Positions 22,170 to 34,100 of a DNA stretch of 64,000 nucleotides are shown piece by piece (the first letter of the stretch is position 1; each line of letters opens with the position of its first letter). The DNA is taken from assembly GCA_047967505.1 (NCBI GenBank), contig CM106539.1; one strand, 5' to 3'. Origin of the DNA: Dipteris shenzhenensis (Eukaryota > Polypodiophyta > Polypodiopsida > Gleicheniales). The notes under the pieces were generated by a model. The model did not search any database, was not told the origin of the DNA, and worked only from the letters and a program-made list of their open reading frames with translations. Position numbers and translations under genes: made by a program.

Positions 22170-25100
22170 CTGCACATTCAGAGGAATATTTTATTTAACG
22201 GAATCCAGTATGGTGTTAGTGACGCAGTTTCTTTATGTATATATCTATAAGAATCTTATGCATTAATCTGACGTTTTTGCTAAAAGCAATAGGAAAAGCC
22301 ATCAAATTCCAGAATATGGACAGGTATGTGTATCCCTTTTCAGCCATGCAATGGGTTGGTAGCTCACAAACAATGCCAGTCTCTCTGGTTTAATCTGTCT
22401 GAATCATAAGCAAGAAAGTTTGATAGGGAAAAGTATAATAGACCTCCAAAAGCCATGGCCTGCATTTGTCATCAAGAAGCACATCCATGCCGAGTAATTC
22501 GAAGCATGACCTTCCATTGTCATCCTCGTGGAGACAGTTTCTGTAGTTGTGAATAAGGAGCGGAACAATGGATATGATGGTCATAACAACCATTTTTCGT
22601 ATCTGCCTTTTAAGCTTCCCTGTATCATGACCTCGGGCTGCCAATGCTTTGAACAATGAAGTCAAGGTCCATTTGCTTCCTTTGTCTGTTTCTGTTAAAC
22701 TTGAATTGAACTCAAAATTTGCATTGTTTTTGTTCACTGCATAATTAGTCAAGTGCATGCAGCTAAGCTTCAGGTTTCCTTTGTCAGGTTTCATGTACTT
22801 CTCTGTACAAAACCGAGCAATTCCTTCCCTATGCATCCAACCATTGAAAGTGAGGGCCACGATTTGATGTACTGGCATTGATTTGAAGAAAACAATGGTT
22901 CACCTAGTTTATTTTCAATAAGATCCAACATCCTCACTGTAAAGGCTCACAAAATATACACAGATGATGCCTAAACATTATATGTTTTTTGTGGAACTGG
23001 GGACAATGAACTTTGATTTTTTTGACCTAGAGCACTACAAGCTCTATAAGCGTTTTTGAATTTTTAGCGTTAAAAGCTAAAGTCTCTGTATAGGTAAATA
23101 ACTTTATGCAAAATTTCTGTTTAAGAATGTCAAACTTTGTCTAAAGAGAAGGCTATATAACTATATCGGTTTGCTGCACACCACATGTACACTTTTTTGG
23201 CCTTAAAAGTTTCACAATTAAATGCAAAAATTATGCAATGTAAACTGAAAGGATATCTAATCAAAGCGATAAGGGCCCAAAAGACTTGGTCTACTATGCT
23301 GCATTTTAGAGAGTTGTGGGTGGGCTGAATTTTGTGTTACCACTTTGATTGCTTAGGAGAGTCTTGAGGTTTGATTTGAGGTGGTTTTTCAAACGGCTTA
23401 GTCATCTCTAGTATGACTTGCACCACTTTCCATGTGGTGTGGGCCTTTCTGTGGCCTTTTGCCTTACAGTGTGAGTCCACCATCTGCATGGCCTTAGACC
23501 TTTGTATGGTCTAGCGAATACTGAACAACGTTCAATCAGTCACAGCTTGATGACAGGATGCTGGAAGCTAGTGCATGAGGTGGACTTTAGCTTGAGTGAT
23601 CTGACTGTAGCAGTTACTGGATTACCCTTCGCCTGATCATAGATAATCAGCATGTTAAACAAGACAGAAACTTAGTACGAAGACTTTGTATAAATGGATG
23701 CTCAAGTATGTGTGGGTGTGTGGATTTGTATGTGTGAGAGCATATTTTTATACTATGGTCTACACCCACTGTTGGGCGCTGATGACGTCAGTGGGGATGT
23801 CATAGTAGCTAGTCCCTGCTATGCATGATGGAGTTTATGGTTTTCAACCTTGTGAGTGACTATCATGAGATTGAAACTGCACTATGTTGTGTTTTTAGAG
23901 GATGAGTTTGGGAATGTTCCTAGATTCATCTAGGTATATGCTTCTGCCGTATTAGCGGACATGCAAATTTCACCTTGTGAAGTTTTCGTCCAAGTTGCGG
24001 CCTGCTGGTATTGTGATAATTCTTTCTATCTTAAATGGTGCGTTGCCCTATCAACTAGATTTAGATTTAGATGCTCGTTGGGGAGAGACTAAAATGAAAA
24101 TGTTTAGACTTCACAAGCAGTTGTAGCTTGAATGAAGAGATTTTGGACTACCTTTTGATTAGCCTTCTCCTTTAGTGCTAGCCTTCATCATGGCTGAGTC
24201 TGCCCTTCACCTCCGGAGTGCCGACAGAAACTTAGTACGAAGACTTTGTATAAATGGATGCTCAAGTATGTGTGGGTGTGTGGATTTGTATGTGTGAGAG
24301 CATATTTTTATACTATGGTCTACACCCACTGTTGGGCGCTGATGACGTCAGTGGGGATGTCATAGTAGCTAGTCCCTGCTATGCATGATGGAGTTTATGG
24401 TTTTCAACCTTGTGAGTGACTATCATGAGATTGAAACTGCACTATGTTGTGTTTTTAGAGGATGAGTTTGGGAATGTTCCTAGATTCATCTAGATATATG
24501 CTTCTGCCGTATTAGCGGACATGCAAATTTCACCTTGTGAAGTTTTCGTCCAAGTTGCGGCCTGCTGGTATTGTGATAATTCTTTCTATCTTAAATGGTG
24601 CGTTGCCCTATCAGCTAGATTTAGATTTAGATGCTCGTTGGGGAAAGACTAAAATGAAAATGTTTAGACTTCACAAGCAGTTGTAGCTTGAATGAAGAGA
24701 TTTTGGACTACCTTTTGATTAGCCTTCTCCTTTAGTGCTAGCCTTCATCATGGCTGAGTCTGCCCTTCACCTTCGGAGTGCCGACAGAAACTTAGTACGA
24801 AGACTTTGTATAAATGGATGCTCAAGTATGTGTGGGTGTGTGGATTTGTATGTGTGAGAGCATATTTTTATACTATGGTCTACACCCACTGTTGGGCGCT
24901 GATGACGTCAGTGGGGATGTCATAGTAGCTAGTCCTCCCTGCTATGCATGATGGAGTTTATGGTTTTCAACCTTGTGAGTGACTATCATGAGATTGAAAC
25001 TGCACTATGTTGTGTTTTTAGAGGATGAGTTTGGGAATGTTCCTGGATTCATCTAGGTATATGCTTCTGCCGTATTAGCGGACATGCAAATTTCACCTTG

Positions 25101-28100
25101 TGAAGTTTTCGTCCAAGTTGCGGCCTGCTGGTATTGTGATAATTCTTTCTATCTTAAATGGTGCGTTGCCCTATCAGCTAGATTTAGATTTAGATGCTCG
25201 TTGGGGAGAGACTAAAATGAAAATGTTTAGACTTCACAAGCAGTTGTAGCTTGAATGAAGAGATTTTGGACTACCTTTTGATTAGCCTTCTCCTTTAGTG
25301 CTAGCCTTCATCATGGCTGAGTCTGCCCTTCACCTTCGGAGTGCCGACAGAAACTTAGTACGAAGACTTTGTATAAATGGATGCTCAAGTATGTGTGGGT
25401 GTGTGGATTTGTATGTGTGAGAGCATATTTTTATACTATGGTCTACACCCACTGTTGGGCGCTGATGACGTCAGTGGGGATGTCATAGTAGCTAGTCCCT
25501 GCTATGCATGATGGAGTTTATGGTTTTCAACCTTGTGAGTGACTATCATGAGATTGAAACTGCACTATGTTGTGTTTTTAGAGGATGAGTTTGGGAATGT
25601 TCCTGGATTCATCTAGGTATATGTTAAACAAGAGAGATACACTTCACACATCCATAGGGATGTACTATATACCCATACTTTATTCTGTCACTGACACCTT
25701 CAGTTGGCCCTGGGGGGTGAGAACTGGTGTGTTTGTTGGAAAAGTAGAGTCAACTCCCCAGATTAAGTCCCCAAATGAGGATAGCATAGGGGAGTGAATC
25801 TATAGGAGCGATGAGGGAATGAAAGAGGCAGGCTGCCGCATGGGCAGCGCATAATCCTTCTCGTATCCACCCATCAAGGAAGATTTGTTTTGCTTTGGAC
25901 AGGTGTAGAGCTTGCCATCCTTTGGGGTACACATGAGCCTTGGCATAGGGGTAGAGAGCAGCCAATCCATGGCCTCATTGGAGGAGCATTTGGTGATGCA
26001 GTAGACCTTGTATATAGGTAGGCAGGTGCCTGGCGCAAGGGTCTCTTTTAGGCCCCAAGTCTGGTATGGTTGGCCAGATTAGGTTGGCTAGAGAGGACCA
26101 GACCTGGTGGGGTTAACACCCACAGATCAGGTCGGCCTGATGCATAGATCCATTCAGTATATGAGAAAGCCTGGTCAACCAGACCCCTTTACAACCCCTT
26201 TTGGGGGGGGGGGGGCGGGCGGGGTGCGGCACTTGAAGATGGCATTTTGGCATTGCAGAGTGGATCCATAGGCACCAGCAGAGCGCAATTCTAGTGAACC
26301 TTAGCTTGGTGTAGAGCTCAATCAAGGATCAGAACACCTGCAACGTGAGGAGCTTAAGGATTTTGGGGTTCCTCCCTAAGCCACTGACGACCTCGATTGA
26401 GAGGCATGCAGTAGAAAGACAGATCATGAGATCGGGCAACGCTTGGAGGCCTGAGATCTAGCACTAGTGGAGCAGCACACTGCTATCCACATCGTGTAGG
26501 TTGTGAGTGCCTTTTGTATACCTATTTGTGGACATATCTATTCAGGTATTGGTCGCAATATCTCTCATCTATTCCCACATCTATGCGTGGAGATATTTAT
26601 GCTTTAACATGGTAGAGCCAAGGAAGTGAAAAGGTTGTTTCAGAGAAGACCCAAAGATCGGCATAGGATTGGGATCCAAAGATTTACTCCGACATCTGGA
26701 AGACAAATGCCTGAATGACTCAAGCTCCAGACAGTGTGCTTCAAACAAGGGTAGCAAAGTGATCTATTGGCCAGCTTTAGTTTCTTCAGGATCGTATGGC
26801 TTCAAGGATGCCAACCCAACTTTGGGGGGATAAGAAAATTGGATGCAACAAATTACCTAATTTGGAAGGTGAAGACTAGGAGCTACATGGTAGCTAGGAA
26901 GGTTTGGAGGGTAGTCACAGGAGTAGAGCTGAAGCCTAGGATTAGAGGTATTCTGCTAGGAAAGTAGTGAGGGACTCTATGGGGACGGTAGCGACATCAG
27001 CTGACCCATCTAAGGTGGAAGAATGGGAGGTGTTATCTATGATTATCAGTTGGAGTGATTCCACACATATAATTGGCGAACCATCCTGAACGACTTGTAC
27101 AAGACAAACACTCGCTCAACCTTGTCTCTAAAAATCAATTGTTTACAATGAAGATGGACAAAGAAGTGAGCATTTAATAAAGGCAAAGTTTATGAGGGAT
27201 CAGCTAGCAGCTGTTGGTCAAAAGGCCAATGCAATCAACTAGCATCATTAGTCCTCAATATGCTTCCCCAGAGCTTCACAAAGGTTTGGAGATGGAGATG
27301 GAGAGAGCACAAAGACGTGGAGCTGATGAGAATTGAGGTTACGAGAATGAGATACAAGAGGGCCTACTCACACAGGAGAACAATGGTTTGTAAACATTGT
27401 GATGAGACGACGCTTGAGTGTATTACTTTGTGTAGTGCACTGATTAACTATTGCTTGCCTCATGACCATGACAATATAATTCACATGGGTATGCATGACC
27501 ACCTTGTGGAAATGGGAACCTCAAGATTGAAAAGCAAACAAGTAGAGGACATAGTCTTCGTGCATGCTAAACTAGCTTTATATGCTTCTTGTAAGAACAT
27601 TGAGGTGTCATTGACAAGAGACATATTGATGGACTTGATGCTTGTTGATGAGGGTGCTGTGCATGATGAACTGAATGAGTCAAGGTTTAATGAATGCTTG
27701 AAACCCTTCCTCTGATGTGCCACCATAGCCTTCTTCAAAGATATGTCAAGTGTGTAAGAAAGGATTCTTCCATGGGTGACGGTGGCCTAGACACAATTCT
27801 ATAATTGAAGCAAAGATGTACTCATCCTTTCTAGCAAAGCATATTGTTTCGTGGCCAGCTTCACGATAAGAGTCAACCTCATGATAAAACACTAAAACCC
27901 TAAGGTGAGCCTCAAGCACTAACTATGGTTAGGGGAAGAATCGTAGAAGGAAAAAATGCCCATGACCCTCCTAGTTAACTAATACATTGGCCACTTCCTT
28001 AAATATTACAATATTTTCAACACTCCCCTTGCAGTGACAATGTCTTGGTGTACAAGGAGTGATCTCAATTACCAAATGGAAGGAAGCCTAAAGTTTGTGA

Positions 28101-31100
28101 AAATCTTCAAACTTTTCTTTGGATAGGGCCGTAGTGAAAAGATCTGCAACGTTTTGATGTGTAGAACAATAAATCAATCTAATCTCTCTTGCATGTCACC
28201 TCTCTTTGACATAAGGGTAATGGATTTCAATGTGTTTTGTGCACATAGGATTCCGTGCCACCGCAATAGCACTCTGATTGTTATAGAGTATAGGAGTAGA
28301 TGGTTGTACACCACCATGAAGATCTGCAATCGATCTCTTGTGCCATACACATTGAACTATAGTGGCGAAGGCCGCCTTGTACTCAACTTCACAAGATGAT
28401 GTTGCCACGGATTGTTTCTTACTCAATTAGAAAATGCGTGGTGGATGTCTGATGTCATAATCACCAACCCAATCTGAATCACTGGAAGCATGCAAGTCAG
28501 AGTCACAGGGACCCCCTGGCATAGAACAGACCAAGAGACCAAGTACCCTGCAAATATCTGAAAACACACTTTACATCACACCAATCTGTGTCTTTAGGCT
28601 GTGCATATCTCAAAACACACTTCACAGCACACCAATGCTGTGTCTTTGGGATACCTGCTTAACTCAGGATACAGTGTACTGAATATTTGGACGGGTATTT
28701 CAGCAAAAAAATCCATTCCTCCAACTCTTTTGTGAATTAAACTCCTTCGAAAGGATGACCTTATCTTTAATATCTTTGCCCTGATGTCAGTCTCCCGTTG
28801 ACTCTGAGGATCTCACAGTTTGTACATATTTTTGGAGAGTTAGAGCTGACCTAAGTTCAGAAGGAAGCTTTTTACACTAATTAAACCTCTGACATAGAGC
28901 CTTAGTTTCGGAAATGTTACTTTTGGGAGCTGTAGCCTGTGGATGGACATTTTCTTTGTGATCTGGATCCTCAAAACAAGGGTGAACCTTCTTGGCGGAT
29001 GCCATGAAACCCTCAGGTTCAGTTCTATGCATTGTTTCCTCATCTGAAACAAAATTCTCTTCAAAAGTATGCTTAAGGGATTTCTTGCCTTCATGTAATT
29101 GACTATTCTTAAGATAATCAAACCCTTTATAATCAAAGGTGACAAGAGGTTTAGCAACCTTAGATCTATTCTCTGATTATTAAGCTTGATTTTGTCAGTC
29201 AAAAACTTTGAGCATATGATCAAAACAATTCCTAATTGATTGCTTTTGACATGACTTGTTCAGATCTTGACTGATAGCTTCAATAATAATAGAATTATTA
29301 CCCTCAGGCACTCCCCTTTGATTAGAACCTCCGGCCTGCTCCTTTGCCAGTGATCCCAAACCCAAGACAGTAATTCCCCCAGCCCGGGATAGTCTCCTCA
29401 AACAAATTATAGAATTTGTTTGAATTATCCCCTGTTTCTTGGACTGGTTTTCCAATTTCAGTTAGGCATTATGTCTTTTGAAATACCTCTTTTTGAAAGA
29501 GGATGAATCTCAGTGTAATCACCCAATCAAGCTCACTACTGAAGTGTGGAAATGGATTTTGAGACATTACCCTCAAAACCTTAATATTGGAATTTCCCAA
29601 AATTTTCCCTTTTGCTGATTTCTAGCTCCTAACTTGAATCAATCCAGAAACTAAACAATGAACATGATTTAATAGAGCGTGAGATGAGATCATAATAGGT
29701 AATCTGTGCAATTTTAGTAAATTTGCTAGTATCACACTGAAGTGGAAGAAGCACTTGGCAGAAAGGGGTTTTTGTATAGAAATCAGGTCAAATCTGATCT
29801 GATTGAAATGAAACTTGGTACATTCCTTGGATATGCTTAAGCCACATGCTTTCTCAAATCTGGTCAGAATTTGATATGATACGCCTTTTGATGGATAGCT
29901 TTCACATATAATTCTTGGTGTTAGGTCACATGTACCAAAAGCATATCCAGAAACAGATTTGTAGCAATTACTAGTGTTCTGGATGCAGTAGATCACCCCA
30001 AATTACTATTGTTCCGGATGCAGGAGATCATCCGAATTACTAGTATTCTAGATGCAGGACATCACCCCGAGTGCAACAACGTAAGAAAATCTCAATTTGA
30101 CAACTTTGATATTTCGTCAAGATTTCAGTGCTGATAGGGGTCTCATGATTGGATCAACTTCTGTTGTACTTTGAACCTCGGTCACAGAATCCCACCAAGA
30201 GTCACACTGGGTCACACCTTGTTCACACCTGGGCCACACCTAGGTCACACCTTGTTCACATTATGGTCACATCATGGTCACTTAGACCTTGGTCACACCT
30301 GGTCGCACCGTCTTCACATCTTGGTCACTCTGGAGCGACCAATACATGACTTGGACATGACTGGAGCAGTACGTGACTTGGACATGACTGGAATAGTACA
30401 TGACTTGGTATGACGGGAGCAGCACATTACTGGAAGAATACCAAGCGCCTCGACCGACCTTGGTCAATTCCCGCGTGCCCTTGTTGTACTTCTATCACAG
30501 AGGAGAAGTTAGTTCTTGCTTATTGACTTCTCTTTTGGCTGCCCTGATCTCCCACGAGCTTCGTGTGATCTTGAGTTTCAGTTTTGTTGCAAGATTTTGC
30601 ACCATGAAGCATTCCTTTGCTGGCTGACTTTGTTTTGCGTCGCGTGTGCAATTTTTCTAGGCAATTTCGGATACCGGAAGTTGTGTAGCTGCGTCGGACA
30701 ACTCGAAAAAGTTTTGATCAGTCGTACTTGAACTTACCCCCCTTTCAGAGTTGTTCTTGCTATTAGAATTTCATTCTGAGCAACAAATCAGAAGATACCA
30801 GCAATATCATTTACGTTTTTCTGTTTTTTACTGATTTCCGTACAGTTCGCCTCTCCATTTGACTTGCGTGCTTGCACATTGCTTCTCTAGATCACCACTT
30901 GCATCTCCAGCTCCGGATTCAACTTGGTGGATCGACTTTTGCTCCTACTCCATCTCGAGATCCTTTCTTCAGCTCATTTTCAACCTCTCCCAATTGGTTT
31001 TTGCAGACAGCATTGTGCATGTGTCTTGCAGATTGCATAACATAGGTATAAGTGCATTTGAGACAATTTTTTGGCTACACATTGAGTGCAAATCATTGCT

Positions 31101-34100
31101 CAGGTGTTGTGCATATTTGAAGCCAAGTGTTGGCTGTAAGATGATGCACTTTTGGATGCCTATTGAGCAAGAGTTTGCTATTGCATTGTGAGCCATTGAG
31201 GCAAAATTCCTATTGGATCAACAGTTCCATAACTATAATGATCAGGTTTCATAACTACAGGCTGAACTAGAGGACCACATCAAGGATGCAAGGAGGTGCA
31301 CCAACTCAAGCGTTGACCTTCAAGCACAGTTCTTACCCTCCTTGTTCCCAGTCAAAGAAGAACCTACATTCTAAAGGGGCACCCTGTTCCTTTGTCACAA
31401 TGCTAAGTGAAGGTTACCAGGTCAACATCAGCAGATTTTGTTGGTTTTTTGCTCTGATAAGGGAAAATTCTAGTCTTTGAATGTACAACACTGCTCCTTT
31501 GAGAGGACTTTTTGTCTTTCGAAGACCTGATGTGTACAAATTATATGATGATCATAATATAAACAAACCTTTTTTTCTGTCCCAAAAAAAAAAAACTATT
31601 GATGAGGATATAGAAGACAAGAAATTGGTCTCTATCACCCTCATATGATACGTTTGTTACTTCCTTGACTATTATGCTCGTGGCTACTCCATTCAGTTTT
31701 GAGGAGTTAGTTGGCTTGCTCTTATAGGAAGAAATGCGGACTTCCAATTCAGCCTGCTCGAGTGAGCAAGCACTTGCCACTCATGGAAAGGGTAAATTTC
31801 AGAAAAAGACCAGCCATGCTTATCAGCCCAAGAAGGAGGGGAATGCAAACACAAATATAGGGAATGCAGATAAAGGTGCAAAGGTGAAGAAAGGCAAATG
31901 CAAGTATTGCAAGAAGCCTGGTCATTACATTGTAGAGTGCTAGAAAAGAATTGCCAATGAGGAAAAGAGGCAAGGCACAAGTAGTAATTATGTGGCACCA
32001 GCTGATAATGTGAATGCTTCACCATCTCATGCAAACTTTGCACAAGAGGGAAAGGATTATGTGTTTATTGCATTTCAGGACAGCTTTGGTGCCAGGGGGG
32101 ATTAGTTGCACATGATGCTTCTCTTGCTTCATCTGGGCATTCTTCATTTGCTGCCATATATACTTGGTATCTAGATAGTGGTGCATCGAAGCACATGACT
32201 TACTACAGGAAAGAGTGGTTTGTAAAAATCAAATCTGTTCATGGCAGACAGGTTACTTGTGCTAATGATGCAACTTAGGACATCACAGGAGTGGGAGATG
32301 TTCCCATCCTTCTGGATTTAGGAAAGAAAAGTATATCCATGATGTCTGGTATGTTCTTGACATGAGAAAAAATCTTGTTTCAGTTTCATCCATGGCCCAT
32401 GATCAGAACATGCTTGTGGAATTCCAGGATGATCAATGTAGGATCAAGGATCCAAAGAAAGGGTATGAGATTGTGGCTACAGGTTCTTATGAGGCCAACA
32501 TGGGTCTTTACAAGCTTGATGCTCAGTCCTATAATCAACATGCTATGTTTGTCTTTCTGCTACTCAAGGTGATTTATGGCATGCCAGGTTTGGTCATGCA
32601 CATCATAGAGCTTTGGCATATTTGCATAATCATAATATGGTTGAAGGATTGCCAAAATTACAGCAGCCCACTCAAGAGTATGTGAAGCTTGTGCTCTTGG
32701 AAAGTTACATCGCCTACTATTCCAAAAGGATGGTCCAGGTTCAATAAGAGCACAAAGGGTCTTGTAGATTGTGCATAGTGATGTTTGTGGACCAATGGAT
32801 GTCGCAACCCATAGAGGGTATCTGTATTTTGTCACATTCATTGATGATTATTCAAGGTTCACTTGGCTCTTTCTCATGAAAAGCAAATCTGAAGTGTTCA
32901 ATTGATTTAAGAAGTTCAAAGCATTGGCTAAGAACCAAACTCAATTCTAACAATGGGGGAGAGTATACTTCACATGCTTTTGAAGGGTACTTGAAAGAGC
33001 ATCGGATAAAACATCACAAAACAGTGCCATACATGCCTCAGCATAATCTGATTGCAGAGAGGAAGAACATGACTCTCAAGGAGATGACACGGTGTATGCT
33101 GAAATTTAAGAGAATGTCAAAAGCATTTTGGGATAAGCAATTATTACAGCCACATATATTCAGAATCGCTGTCCTACACAAGCATTGGTTGATAGGACGC
33201 CTTTTGAGGCATTTTATGGGTACAAGCCCAAGGTGAATCACTTCATAGTGTTTGGGTCTGTTGCATATGCTTTGGTACCGGCTGAAAATCAATCCAAGCT
33301 TGATGATAAAAGCAATAAATGCATCTTTGTGGAGTATAGCACTGAAAGTTGAGGCTTTAGGCTTTATGATCCAGCCATAAGGAAAGTAATCATAAGCAGG
33401 GATGTTTTGTTTGTAGAGCATGATAGCATGCAGCCCATCAATGAGGAGTTGCCTCCATATGATGATAAATCTCTGGACATCATTTAGTTTGAGGATGATG
33501 CTAATTTGGGTTCTCTAGTTGATGTTCCCTCTACCTCTCAAACTCCAGCAAGGTTGCCACATGTTGAGGGTTATTTTCCCTCAAATGTTTCAGATTTGCA
33601 GCCAACTAATGGGGAGGGACAGCCCAATATTTGGAGCATTATCAGTGCCATGCAAAGGATGTTTCTCAAACTGCACTTCCAGATGCTATTCCCAATGAGA
33701 CAGCTGAGAATTCAGTTCCTAGATGCGCTAGGTTGATGCTTGCATATGCTAATGATCAGCCTATATTGGGGAGAACCAGGGCCAGCACTCATAATGCTAA
33801 CAACCAGGTGAATTTTGCTCTCAACGCTTTGAGGATGCTCAGGGCAATCTGGCGTGGCAGAAAGCCATGGAATCTGAGATTAGATCCATTCAAAAGAATG
33901 CTACTTTGGTTGATGCGCCCATTGGCAAGAATGTGGTTGGCACAAAATGGATCTACAAAATAAAGTATCACGCTGATGGTACAGTTGAGAAGTACAAAAA
34001 CTGTTTAGTTGCCAAGGGGTATGCACAAGAAGAGGGGATAGATTATGAGGAGACTTTTGCTCCAATGGCCAAGATGACTACCATTCGCACTATCATCTCT

